DNA of 64,000 nucleotides, taken from contig NZ_CBDRBL010000001.1 in assembly GCF_965342175.1 (NCBI RefSeq), positions 134,425-198,424 of the forward strand. Direction: 5' to 3'. Shown piece after piece: positions 1-7,887 of this stretch. The translations under genes and the position numbers were made by a program. The notes under the pieces were generated by a model, which saw only the letters and a program-made list of their open reading frames with translations, was not told where the DNA came from and made no database searches. Every line of letters begins with the position of its first letter. Positions within the stretch are counted from its first letter, which is position 1. This DNA comes from Actinacidiphila sp965342175. GTDB taxonomy: Bacteria; Actinomycetota; Actinomycetes; Streptomycetales; Streptomycetaceae.

Positions 1-248
1 GAGACGTCGCCGACGACGGCAAGCCGGACACGGTAGTTGACGAACTTCTGCATGATCTCCCCCGCCAGGCCGCTGCGCAGGGCGAAGAAGCTCTCGTCCA
101 GCCGGGCGACCGGCAGGGCCACCACCTCCGCCTGCAGGTAGGTCGCTCCGATCAGGTCGAGCGCGTCCTGGACGCCGCTGACCCTCGCACCGTCCTCGCC
201 GCAGACGAGGACGGGCACGCCCCGCCGCTCGGTCACCACGTCAGCCAC
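1..248 (-). CDS. DUF4180 domain protein, 3' end cut by window edge
   Basis: Only the first 82 codons are present. The start is GTG at 248, inside the end of the upstream HTH gene (8 nt overlap), so the two are probably translationally coupled. The visible part has a strand-forming start with VLVCGEDG, then a segment like SFFALRSGLAGEIMQ followed by KFVNYRVRLAVVGDVS, which is the signature I associate with DUF4180. The biochemical role of that family is not established. Its pairing with a DNA-binding gene suggests a small regulatory or sensing module. No signal peptide or membrane segment is visible. Confidence 0.75.
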   Translation of the reverse strand, partial: MADVVTERRGVPVLVCGEDGARVSGVQDALDLIGATYLQAEVVALPVARLDESFFALRSGLAGEIMQKFVNYRVRLAVVGDV

Positions 249-705
249 GGCCCGCCTCCGGATCCTCGATGTGCTCCTGCGGCAGCATGTCGTTCTCCCC
301 TCCCAGGACGTCGTCGATGGTGCGCAGGACGTCCGCCGTCGCCGCGGCGCCTCCGAGCACCACGACCTTCAGCCGCGAGCGCTCGTCGTCGTACGCCGTC
401 CGGACCCGGGCCAACTCGTGCGGCTCCCGCGCCATCTGGGCGCCGGCCACGAGCAGGGTGCCCAGGCGGTCGGCGGCGGCCGCGCCGATGCCGTCCACCT
501 CGACGATGGCCGAGACCTCCACCCGGCGCCGTGGGGCGGCTGCCGGCGCACCGGTGAGGGCGTCCAGATCGGCCCGGGCGACGCGGTACTGCTTGCCGAT
601 GCGCACGGCCTTCAGCCGTCCGTCGCGGATGTAGCCGCGGACGGTGCGCACATGCAGGCCGAGCCGCTCCGCGACCTGCTCCACGGACAGCCATTCCCTC
701 TCCAT
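241..705 (-). CDS. Excisionase-like helix-turn-helix protein
   Basis: A 154-residue protein. Residues 1-52 form an excisionase/MerR-like winged HTH (LSVEQVAERLGLHVRTVRGY, then an IRDGRLKAVRIGKQYRV wing). Residues ~60-150 are an uncharacterised alpha/beta tail with IVEVDGIGAAAADRLG and LKVVVLGGAAATADVLR. It is probably a DNA-binding regulator; no integrase is nearby, so a phage excision role is unlikely. The ATG lacks a convincing ribosome site, and a TATGAT -10 lies only 8 nt upstream, so the mRNA may be leaderless or nearly so. It overlaps the DUF4180 gene, with which it should be co-transcribed. Confidence 0.8.
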   Translation of the reverse strand: MEREWLSVEQVAERLGLHVRTVRGYIRDGRLKAVRIGKQYRVARADLDALTGAPAAAPRRRVEVSAIVEVDGIGAAAADRLGTLLVAGAQMAREPHELARVRTAYDDERSRLKVVVLGGAAATADVLRTIDDVLGGENDMLPQEHIEDPEAGRG

Positions 706-710
706 AGGCC

Positions 711-745
711 TGCATCATACCTCTGAAAGGTAAGGATAAGGTCGT
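711..745 (-). promoter_or_regulatory. Promoter with dyad upstream of HTH/DUF4180 pair
   Basis: On the minus strand a TATGAT hexamer (RC of 714-719) forms a good -10. It is overlapped by a perfect 5-bp dyad, TACCT-ctgaa-AGGTA, at 718-732. A second ATACCT copy lies about 35 bp upstream. A dyad over the -10 just before an HTH gene suggests autorepression. The -35 is weak. Confidence 0.45.
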
Positions 746-783
746 TTGCATACCTCCACGTCGGCTGCCCGGCGCGATGGCAG

Positions 784-824
784 AAAAAAGCCGCGCCGGC
801 CCGTGCAGCACGGACCGGCGCGGC
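784..824 (-). terminator. Strong intrinsic terminator after reductase gene
   Basis: GCCGCGCCGG (790-799) pairs with CCGGCGCGGC (815-824). An inner CCGTG/CACGG stem (801-805 with 809-813) closes a CAG loop, giving 15 bp with one mismatch. On the minus strand the stem is followed by six U residues. It ends transcription coming from the reductase gene and isolates the HTH/DUF4180 pair. Confidence 0.85.
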
Positions 825-839
825 AGGGACCGCGGGGGT

Positions 840-2129
840 TCAGGAGCGCGGCGCCACCTTCGACAGACCGTTGATCACACGGTCCATCGCGTCGCCGCCC
901 GAGGGGTCGGTGAGGTTCGCCAGCAGCTTCAGCGTGAAGCGCATCAGCATCGGATGCGTCAGGCCGCGCTGTGTCGCCAGCTTCATGACCTTCGGGTTGC
1001 CGATCAGCTTCACGAAGGCGCGGCCGAGCGTGTAGTAGCCGCCGTAGGTGTCCTTGAGGATCCGGGGGTACGACTGGAGCGCCAGCTCCCGCTGGGCCGC
1101 GGTGCCGCGCGCGTGCGCCTGGACGATGACGTCGGCGGCGATCTGGCCGGACTCCATCGCATAGGCGATGCCCTCGCCGTTGAACGGGTTGACGAGACCG
1201 CCCGCGTCGCCGACCAGCAGCAGGCCCTTGGTGTAGTGCGGCTGGCGGTTGAAGGCCATAGGGAGCGCCGCGCCGCGGATGGGCCCGGTCATGTTCTCCT
1301 CGGTGTAGCCCCAGTCCTCGGGCATCGAGGCGCACCAGGCCTTCAGCACCTCGCGCCAGTCCAGCTCCTTGAAGGCGGAGGAGGTGTTGAGCACGCCCAG
1401 GCCCACGTTGGACGTGCCGTCGCCCATGCCGAAGATCCAGCCGTAGCCCGGCAGCAGCCGCGGATCGCCCGGGACCCGCCGGTCCCACAGCTCGAGCCAG
1501 GACTCCAGGTAGTCGTCGTCGTGCCGTGGGGAGGTGAAGTACGTGCGCACGGCAACGCCCATCGGGCGGTCCTCGCGGCGGTGCAGGCCCATCTGGAGCG
1601 AGAGCCGGGTGGAGTTGCCGTCCGCGGCGACGACCAGCGGCGCGTGGAAGGTGACCGGGGTCTTCTCCTCGCCCAGCTTGGCCTCGACGCCGGTGATGCG
1701 GCCGGTGCGCTCGTCGCGGATCGGGGCACCCACGTTGCAGCGCTCGTAGAGCCGGGCGCCCGCCTTCTGCGCCTGGCGGGCGAGGAGTTCGTCGAAGTCC
1801 TCGCGCTTGCGCACCAGCCCGTAGTCCGGGAACGAGGCCAGGTCCGGCCAGTCCAGTTGCAGCCGGACGCCGCCGCCGATGATGCGCAGTCCCTTGTTGC
1901 GCAACCAGCCGGCCTCTTCGGAGATGTCGATGCCCATCGCGACCAGCTGCTTGGTCGCCCGGGGGGTCAGTCCGTCGCCGCACACCTTCTCGCGCGGGAA
2001 GGCGGTCTTCTCCAGCAGCAGGACGTCGAGTCCCGCCTTCGCCAGGTAGTAGGCCGTCGTCGAACCGGCGGGCCCGGCACCTACGACGATCACATCGGCG
2101 CTGCGTTCCGAAGCGGCGGTCTCGGTCAC
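840..2129 (-). CDS. Geranylgeranyl reductase family FAD-dependent oxidoreductase
   Basis: A 429-residue flavoprotein with an N-terminal dinucleotide-binding motif (VIVVGAGPAGSTTAYYLAKA, residues ~14-33), the KVCGDGLTPRA segment typical of geranylgeranyl reductases, and a second FAD motif GLLLVGDAGGLVNPFNGEG near residue 310. The family saturates isoprenoid double bonds. It lies about 120 nt downstream of menG on the same strand, so the likely substrate is the menaquinone side chain; Streptomyces menaquinones are partly hydrogenated (MK-9(H4-H8)), as with MenJ in mycobacteria. The substrate is inference; phospholipid or carotenoid precursors are alternatives. GTG start with GAGGAG 5 nt upstream. 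Confidence 0.88.
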   Translation of the reverse strand: MTETAASERSADVIVVGAGPAGSTTAYYLAKAGLDVLLLEKTAFPREKVCGDGLTPRATKQLVAMGIDISEEAGWLRNKGLRIIGGGVRLQLDWPDLASFPDYGLVRKREDFDELLARQAQKAGARLYERCNVGAPIRDERTGRITGVEAKLGEEKTPVTFHAPLVVAADGNSTRLSLQMGLHRREDRPMGVAVRTYFTSPRHDDDYLESWLELWDRRVPGDPRLLPGYGWIFGMGDGTSNVGLGVLNTSSAFKELDWREVLKAWCASMPEDWGYTEENMTGPIRGAALPMAFNRQPHYTKGLLLVGDAGGLVNPFNGEGIAYAMESGQIAADVIVQAHARGTAAQRELALQSYPRILKDTYGGYYTLGRAFVKLIGNPKVMKLATQRGLTHPMLMRFTLKLLANLTDPSGGDAMDRVINGLSKVAPRS

Positions 2130-2248
2130 GGTGCTCCTCGCTGCTCAGGGGCGGATGCGGGCCTGTCTGCGACCAGCCGGCTGCGGCCGGACCGGACTTC
2201 CGTGCAGTCTATGGGGCCGCATCCGTGAGCGGGCGGGCCGCCCCGCCT

Positions 2249-2938
2249 TCAGCGCACCGCGCGGTGCAGCGCCACGATGCCGCCCGACAGGTTGCGCCAG
2301 GCGACCTTCGACCAGCCCGCCTTCTGCAGGCGCCCGGCCAGCGAAGGCTGGTCGGGCCAGGCGCGGATGGACTCGGCCAGGTACACGTACGCGTCGGGGT
2401 TGCTGCTGACCGCCCGGGCGACGGGCGGGAGGGCGCGCATCAGGTACTCGGTGTAGACGGTGCGGAACGGCGCCCAGGTGGGGTGGCTGAACTCGCAGAT
2501 GACGACCCGGCCGCCGGGGCGGGTGACCCGCAGCATCTCGCGCAGCGCGGCGTCGGTGTCGTGGACGTTGCGCAGGGCGAAGGAGATCGTGACGGCGTCG
2601 AAGACCGCGTCGGCGAACGGCAGCCGGGTCGCGTCGCCCGCGGTGAGCGGGAGGAAGGGGTTGCGGCGCTTGCCCTCGCGCAGCATGCCCAGGGAGAAGT
2701 CGCAGGGCACGACGCGGGCGCCCGCCTCCGCGAAGGGCAGCGAGGAGGTGCCCGTGCCGGCGCCGAGGTCCAGCACGCGCTCGCCGGGACGGACGGCGAG
2801 GGCCTGGGCGACGGCCTTGCGCCAGCGGCGGTCCTGGCCGAGCGACAGCACGTCGTTGGTCAGGTCGTAGTTGGCTGCGACGTCGTCGAACATCGCGGCG
2901 ACTTCGTGCGGCTGCTTGTCCAGGGAGGCTCGGGTCAC
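2249..2938 (-). CDS. menG: Demethylmenaquinone methyltransferase
   Basis: A class I SAM-dependent methyltransferase of the UbiE/MenG family, 229 residues from the GTG that gives the family-typical start VTRASLDKQPHEVAAMFDDV. An upstream GTG at 2953 would add five residues. Motif I is VLDLGAGTGTSSLPFA; further UbiE marks are YDLTNDVLSLGQDRRWR and ISFALRNVHD. It methylates demethylmenaquinone, the last step of menaquinone synthesis, and is shared by the Men and futalosine routes. It sits upstream of the reductase gene and in the same block as mqnC and mqnA, consistent with one quinone gene neighbourhood. Confidence 0.92.
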   Translation of the reverse strand: MTRASLDKQPHEVAAMFDDVAANYDLTNDVLSLGQDRRWRKAVAQALAVRPGERVLDLGAGTGTSSLPFAEAGARVVPCDFSLGMLREGKRRNPFLPLTAGDATRLPFADAVFDAVTISFALRNVHDTDAALREMLRVTRPGGRVVICEFSHPTWAPFRTVYTEYLMRALPPVARAVSSNPDAYVYLAESIRAWPDQPSLAGRLQKAGWSKVAWRNLSGGIVALHRAVR

Positions 2939-3145
2939 GCCCCCATTGTTCACCCGGCAGCCCCGCGCCCCGCGCAGGGGCCCCGGGCAGGGCGCGGCCG
3001 GGCGGGCGGCGGACGCCCGGCTCCGGGGACCAGCGCGGCAACGGGCCGCAGGGCAGCCCGCGATGAGGGTCGACGCGGGTCCGGCCCGTACCGGGCAGCT
3101 CGCCCGGGCCCCGGACGCGCCCCGAGGGCGTCAGGCCCGACGGCG

Positions 3146-3550
3146 TCAGGCCCGGCGGTGGAGGAGGCGACCGGCGACGACGGTGGCGAGGCAGCGGCCC
3201 TGCTCTTCGAAGACAGCGAAATCCGCCCGGGCGCCCGGCTCCAGGGCCGGGGCCCGGCGCGCGGGCAGCAGCCCGTAGCGGTCCAGGGTCGAGCGCAGCG
3301 CCGGATCGGCCGGGGCGCCGGCCACGGCGGTGACGCCGCGCAGCAGCAGGGCGTGCACGCGTTCGCGCGGGGTGGGCGCCGGCGGCAGCTCGCCCTCGTG
3401 GGTCAGGCCGGGGCGCAGCACGCCCGGCCAGGTCCGCACACGGGCGCCCGGATGGGCCGCCCGCAACTCCTCGAACGGGCCGACGGCGGCCAGGATGCCG
3501 CCGTCGACCAGCACGGCCGTGCCGTCGGCCCCGGAGTGGATCGTCACCAT
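3146..3550 (-). CDS. Barrel-less amidohydrolase-like (imidazolonepropionase-type) small protein
   Basis: A 134-residue protein that reads like an amidohydrolase from which the catalytic barrel has been removed. The N-terminal part (DGTAVLVDGGILAAVGPFEE ... GVLRPGLTHEG) matches the strands that normally lead to the metal-binding HxH, but H-x-H is absent (LTHEG). The C-terminal part (LEPGARADFAVFEE ... CLATVVAGRLLHRRA) matches the closing beta-sandwich. A helix of about 40 residues replaces the barrel. No metal ligands remain, so catalysis is unlikely. It starts 8 nt after the mqnC stop codon, so it is very probably co-transcribed. A role in the futalosine pathway, such as a scaffold or a ligand-binding relic of aminodeoxyfutalosine deaminase, is speculation. 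Confidence 0.75.
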   Translation of the reverse strand: MVTIHSGADGTAVLVDGGILAAVGPFEELRAAHPGARVRTWPGVLRPGLTHEGELPPAPTPRERVHALLLRGVTAVAGAPADPALRSTLDRYGLLPARRAPALEPGARADFAVFEEQGRCLATVVAGRLLHRRA

Positions 3551-3558
3551 CGGGCGGC

Positions 3559-4758
3559 TCAGGAGGTGCTGAGCAGCTTCAGCTCCGGGTGCGCCGTGCC
3601 GCCCTCGATGGCGGTCGACGACAGGTGGGAGACGACGTGGTCGTCGACCGGGTCGTTCGCCGGGTCGTCGTGGACGACGAGGTGCTCGTAGGTGGTCGCG
3701 CGCTGGGCCGGGACGCGGCCGGCGGCGCGGATCAGGTGGATCAGCTCCATGCGGTTGGAGCGGTGCCTGGCGCCGGCCGAGGAGACCACGTTCTCCTCCA
3801 GCATCACCGAGCCGAGGTCGTCGGCCCCGTAGTGCAGCGAGAGCTGGCCGACCTCCTTGCCGGTGGTGAGCCAGGAGCCCTGGATGTGGGCGACGTTGTC
3901 CAGGAAGATCCGCGCGATGGCGATCATGCGCAGGTACTCGAAGAGCGTGGCCTGGGTCCGGCCCTTCAGGTGGTTGTTCTCGGGCTGGTAGGTGTAGGGG
4001 ATGAACGCGCGGAAACCGCCCGTGCGGTCCTGGACGTCGCGGATCATCCTCAGGTGCTCGATGCGCTCGGCGTTGGTCTCGCCGGTGCCCATCAGCATGG
4101 TGGAGGTCGACTCCACGCCGAGCCCGTGCGCAGTCTCCATGATCTCCAGCCAGCGCTCGCCGCTCTCCTTCAGCGGGGCGATCGCCTTCCGAGGCCGCTC
4201 CGGCAGCAGTTCGGCGCCGGCGCCCGCGAAGGAGTCCAGGCCCGCGGCGTGGATGCGGCTGATGGCCTCCTCCACGGACACCTTGGAGATCCGGGCCATG
4301 TGCTCGACCTCGGAGGCGCCGAGGGAGTGGATGACCAGCTGCGGGAAGGCCTGCTTGATGGCGCTGAAGTGCTTCTCGTAGTACTCGACGCCGTAGTCGG
4401 GGTGGTGGCCGCCCTGGAACATGATCTGAGTGCCGCCGAGTTCGACGGTCTCCGCGCAGCGGCGCAGGATGTCATCGAGGTCCCGGGTCCAGCCCTTGGC
4501 GGTGTCCTTGGGCGCGGCGTAGAAGGCGCAGAACTTGCACGCCGTCACGCAGACGTTGGTGTAGTTGATGTTGCGCTCGATGATGTACGTCGCGATGTGC
4601 TCGGTACCCGCGTAGCGGCGGCGGCGCACGGCGTCGGCGGCCGCGCCGAGGGCGTGCAGGGGCGCGGAGCGGTAGAGGTCGAGCGCCTCCTCGGGGGTGA
4701 TGCGGCCACCGCCGGCGGCACGGTCGAGGACGGACTGCAGGTCGGCGTTCTCGCTCAC
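3559..4758 (-). CDS. mqnC: Cyclic dehypoxanthinyl futalosine synthase
   Basis: A radical SAM enzyme of 399 residues. The 4Fe-4S motif CVTACKFCAFY (near residue 72) is followed by MqnC-typical stretches (FQGGHHPDYGVEYYE, STSTMLMGTGETNAERIEHL, RAFIPYTYQPENNHL). It cyclises dehypoxanthinyl futalosine on the way to 1,4-dihydroxy-6-naphthoate in the futalosine route. It resembles MqnE but lacks that enzyme's HIVNGLHP stretch. GTG start with GGAAGGG 7 nt upstream. The barrel-less amidohydrolase gene follows at 8 nt. Confidence 0.94.
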   Translation of the reverse strand: MSENADLQSVLDRAAGGGRITPEEALDLYRSAPLHALGAAADAVRRRRYAGTEHIATYIIERNINYTNVCVTACKFCAFYAAPKDTAKGWTRDLDDILRRCAETVELGGTQIMFQGGHHPDYGVEYYEKHFSAIKQAFPQLVIHSLGASEVEHMARISKVSVEEAISRIHAAGLDSFAGAGAELLPERPRKAIAPLKESGERWLEIMETAHGLGVESTSTMLMGTGETNAERIEHLRMIRDVQDRTGGFRAFIPYTYQPENNHLKGRTQATLFEYLRMIAIARIFLDNVAHIQGSWLTTGKEVGQLSLHYGADDLGSVMLEENVVSSAGARHRSNRMELIHLIRAAGRVPAQRATTYEHLVVHDDPANDPVDDHVVSHLSSTAIEGGTAHPELKLLSTS

Positions 4759-4810
4759 CGGGCATCCCTTCCGAGGGTTGTGACGGACCCGCTCAGCCTA
4801 CGCCAGGCGA

Positions 4811-6505
4811 TCAGCCGCCCTGCTTCCTGAGGTCCCCTTCCGGTCGGCCGGCCAGGGGGTCGCCCGAGCGGTAGTGCAGCGAGCCGTCCGCGGTGAGGGT
4901 GAACCGCTCGTCGGACGAACCGTCGGAGCAGATCCCGGGGTGCGGGTTGGCGGCGCCGCTGGTGTCGAGCACGATGCTCTTCTCCGTGGCCTCGACGAGC
5001 TTCCAGTCGCCGCTGCAGTCGTAGGTCTCGCCGAGCAGGTCCAGCACGCTCCTGTCGCGGCCGACGACCGCCCCGACCCTGCCCTCGCGCAGGGTGATCT
5101 GCATCGTCCCCGGCACTCCGCCGGTGGTGACGGTGTCGCCCTTCCAGGTGCCGGCGAAGGACTTCGGGAGTGCGTCCAGGCGCGCTGCGGAGGCCGGCGG
5201 CGAGGACGGCGGCGGGGCCGGCGACGTGGGCGAGGACGCCGCCGTCCTGCCCCGGCCCGCGCTTGCCGACGGGGTGGGCTCGCCGCCCCTGGCCTGGTTC
5301 GCGCCGTCGAGGAGCCCCGGCAGCACGAGGGACAGGGCCACGGCGGCCGCCGCCGCGATCCCCGCCCCCGCCAGCACGGCGGCGCGTCCGCGCCGGCGGC
5401 CCGCCGCGGGGGCGGGCGGCGGCGTCGCGGGGAACGGCGGTGCGTCCTGGGGCCCGGTCGGCCCGGGCGGCGGGCCGAACGCCCCGTACGAGGGGTGCCC
5501 GCCGTACGACCCGTACGCGCCGTGACCCGCGCCCGATCCCCCGGCGGTCTGACCGGCGGTCGCGCCGGCGGGACCGGGGGCCGGACCCGGCGGTCCCGGG
5601 TGCGGGGAGGGTTCGAGGTCGAGCAGTTCGACGGCCTGCCGCCCCAGCCGCTCCGTCAGCGGGGGCGGCAGCCAGCCGGCCCGCACCAGCGAGGCGGCGT
5701 CGCCACCGGGCGCCAGGAGTTCGGTGAGCCGGCGGGGCGTCGGTCGCTTGGCGGGGTCCTTGGCCAGGCAGGACCGTGTCAGCGAACGCAACTCGTCCGG
5801 CACCGCGCCGAGTTCCGGCTCCTCGTGGGCGACCTTGTAGAGCAGGACGGCCGCGCTGTCCCCGGAGAAGGGGCCGCTGCCGGTCGCGGCGAAGGCCAGC
5901 ACCGCGCCGAGGGCGAAGACGTCGGCGGCCGGACCGGTGGGCCCGCCGGTGACCTGCTCGGGCGCCATGTAGCCGGGTGAGCCGACGACCGCGCCCTTGC
6001 TGGTCAGGGCGGCCGTGGCGTCCATGGCACGGGCGATGCCGAAGTCGATCAGCACGGGACCGTCCAGCGAGAGCAGCACATTGGACGGCTTGATGTCGCG
6101 GTGCACCAGCCCGCGTCCGTGGACGGCCTCCAGCGCCTCGGCCAGTCCCGCGCCCAGCGCGCGCAGTCCCCGCGGCGGCAGCGGCCCGAAGGCCGGGACG
6201 GCCTCGGACAGCGCGGGGCCGGCGACATAACGGGTGGCCACCCATGGCACCGGCGAGTCGGTGTCCGCGTCCAGCACCGGCGCGCTCCACGCGCCGTCGA
6301 CCCGGCGCGCCGCGTCGACCTCGCGCTGGAACCGGGTGCGGAACTCCGGGTCGTCCGCGAGCTCCGAGCGCACCACCTTCACCGCCACCGTCCGGCCGCC
6401 GGGGCTGCGCCCCAGGTAGACCCGGCCCATCCCGCCGGCGCCCAGCCGGCCGAGCAGGCGGTAAGGACCGATCGCCGGAGGGTCGTTCGCTTGCAGGGGC
6501 TGCAT
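4811..6505 (-). CDS. Membrane Ser/Thr protein kinase with extracytoplasmic tail
   Basis: A 564-residue Hanks-type kinase. The N-terminal domain carries the glycine loop (GRLGAGGMGRVYLG, residues ~19-32), the ATP-binding lysine in VAVKVV (K43), the catalytic loop HRDIKPSNVLL, DFGIARA and the substrate-loop marker GSPGYMAPEQ. A Pro/Gly-rich linker precedes one membrane segment (AGAGIAAAAAVALSLVLPG, near residue 380). The outside part ends in a beta-rich domain (FAGTWKGDTVTTGGVPGTMQ ... LHYRSGDPLAG). The layout, kinase inside and sensor outside, is like PknB-class receptors but without PASTA repeats. It lies between mqnC and mqnA on the same strand; a link to quinone regulation is possible but unproven. 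Confidence 0.9.
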   Translation of the reverse strand: MQPLQANDPPAIGPYRLLGRLGAGGMGRVYLGRSPGGRTVAVKVVRSELADDPEFRTRFQREVDAARRVDGAWSAPVLDADTDSPVPWVATRYVAGPALSEAVPAFGPLPPRGLRALGAGLAEALEAVHGRGLVHRDIKPSNVLLSLDGPVLIDFGIARAMDATAALTSKGAVVGSPGYMAPEQVTGGPTGPAADVFALGAVLAFAATGSGPFSGDSAAVLLYKVAHEEPELGAVPDELRSLTRSCLAKDPAKRPTPRRLTELLAPGGDAASLVRAGWLPPPLTERLGRQAVELLDLEPSPHPGPPGPAPGPAGATAGQTAGGSGAGHGAYGSYGGHPSYGAFGPPPGPTGPQDAPPFPATPPPAPAAGRRRGRAAVLAGAGIAAAAAVALSLVLPGLLDGANQARGGEPTPSASAGRGRTAASSPTSPAPPPSSPPASAARLDALPKSFAGTWKGDTVTTGGVPGTMQITLREGRVGAVVGRDRSVLDLLGETYDCSGDWKLVEATEKSIVLDTSGAANPHPGICSDGSSDERFTLTADGSLHYRSGDPLAGRPEGDLRKQGG

Positions 6506-6677
6506 CTGCGCGCCTCTCGCCGGTGCGGAAGGTCAGGGGAGTCGTACCCCTGGCCGCCGTGCTCACGCCATCCGCCGCGGCCGAGTGCTCCGGCGGCAGG
6601 CGCCGCCGCGGACGGGGCCGCGCCGATCGTCCCGTTGTCGGGGAAAGGGGCCGGGGCAACGGGGGGCCGGGGCAGCG

Positions 6678-6704
6678 GGGCCGGCGGCGGGGTGCCGCCG
6701 GCCC
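6678..6704 (-). terminator. Hairpin after mqnA
   Basis: A perfect 11-bp stem, GGGCCGGCGGC (6678-6688) with GCCGCCGGCCC (6694-6704), and a five-base loop, just past the mqnA stop codon. It has no U-tract, as is usual in Streptomyces. The kinase start lies about 170 bp further downstream, so the two genes probably have separate transcripts. Confidence 0.6.
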
Positions 6705-6710
6705 GTGGGA

Positions 6711-7583
6711 TCAGCCCTCGGCGCCCAGCAGTTCGACGCGCGCCTGCTCGGGGAAGCCCACCCGGCGGGCGAACTCGGCGATGCCCGTGAGCTGCTCGGC
6801 TCCGAGCGAGAAGTCCAGGGTGGTGAAGTAGCGCTGCAGGGTGCGGGCGTCGAAGGCCTCCCACCGGGCGGCCTGCTCGGCGACCTTCTCCACCTCCTCC
6901 ATGCTCAGGTCGCGGGAGGAGAGGAAGGCCCGGTGCACCTCGTGCACGACCTCGGGGCGGGACTCCAGGAAGTCGCGGCGGGCGGCCCAGACGGCGAAGA
7001 CGAAGGGCAGTCCCGTCCACTCCTTCCACATCAGCCCGAGGTCGTGGACCTCCAGGCCGAGCCGCGGCGCGTCGTGCAGCGAGGCGCGCAGCGCCGCGTC
7101 CCCGATCAGGACGGCGGCCTCGGCCTCCTGCATCATCAGCGAGAGGTCGGGCGGGCAGGTGTAGTAGTCGGGCTCCACCCCGTACTGCTCGGCGAGCAGC
7201 AGCTGGGCCAGCCGGACCGACGTGCGGCTGGTGGAGCCGAGGGCGACCCGGGCGCCGTCCAGCGCGGTCAGGGGGACCTGGCTCACGATCACGCAGGACA
7301 TCACCGGGCCGTCGCAGCCGACGGCGATGTCCGGGAGCGCGATCAACTCCTCGGCGTGCCGGAGGTACTCCATGAGGGTGATGGGGCCGACGTCGAGGGC
7401 CCCGGAGACGAGCTGGGCGCTGAGCTTCTCAGGCGTGTCCTTGGTCAGCTCCAGGTCGAGCAGGGCACCCGTTCGGGCGAGCCCCCAGTAAAGAGGCACG
7501 CAGTTCAGGAACTGGATGTGCCCGACGCGGGGCCGGGCCCGGCGCACACCACCGGCGGAGGGAAGAGGCGCAGATGTGTCCAC
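6711..7583 (-). CDS. mqnA: Chorismate dehydratase
   Basis: A 290-residue MqnA family protein, related to periplasmic solute-binding folds but without a signal peptide. Diagnostic segments are RVGHIQFLNCVPLYWGL near the start, VSGALDVGPITLMEYL, and the RVALGSTSRTSVRLAQLLL loop. It dehydrates chorismate to 3-[(1-carboxyvinyl)oxy]benzoate, the first step of the futalosine menaquinone pathway. The first ~18 residues are Pro/Arg-rich and unlike the family core. The GTG start at 7583 has no clear ribosome site, so the true start could be slightly inside. Confidence 0.92.
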   Translation of the reverse strand: MDTSAPLPSAGGVRRARPRVGHIQFLNCVPLYWGLARTGALLDLELTKDTPEKLSAQLVSGALDVGPITLMEYLRHAEELIALPDIAVGCDGPVMSCVIVSQVPLTALDGARVALGSTSRTSVRLAQLLLAEQYGVEPDYYTCPPDLSLMMQEAEAAVLIGDAALRASLHDAPRLGLEVHDLGLMWKEWTGLPFVFAVWAARRDFLESRPEVVHEVHRAFLSSRDLSMEEVEKVAEQAARWEAFDARTLQRYFTTLDFSLGAEQLTGIAEFARRVGFPEQARVELLGAEG

Positions 7584-7730
7584 ATCAGGAGGCTAGACCC
7601 CCGCCTTCGGGATCCTCCGGCGGGTCCCGCGTAGCGCGCCGGAGCCGTCGTGGGCGGGACCCGGCGAGCGCCGAACCGGCCCGTTGCGCGGCACGGGTGA
7701 ATTCCGATCTTGCACTCTTCCCCGCCGCAG

Positions 7731-7887
7731 ATGCTCCGTGCTACTGTCGTCGCAAGTTGCAGTTTGGTTTCCCTTGCAGTACAGAGCCTGCGGAGCATGT
7801 GACCGCGGGCTTTTGTAGTTTTCAGACTTCTTGCAGTGAGCAGGGCAGGTTCTGGAGCAGGGCAACCCTTTGGCCCAAGGAGGGCTT
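7731..7887 (+). promoter_or_regulatory. Promoter and structured leader of cold-shock gene
   Basis: The stretch is AT-richer than its surroundings. TTGCAG (7757-7762), a 17-bp spacer and TACAGA (7780-7785) make a plausible promoter, leaving a leader of roughly 95 nt. An 8-bp inverted repeat, ATGCTCCG (7731-7738) and CGGAGCAT (7791-7798), spans it. TTGCAG occurs three times (7757, 7774, 7831). The ribosome site AAGGAGGG (7877-7884) is strong. Long leaders are typical of cold-shock genes. The promoter is a prediction. Confidence 0.4.
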
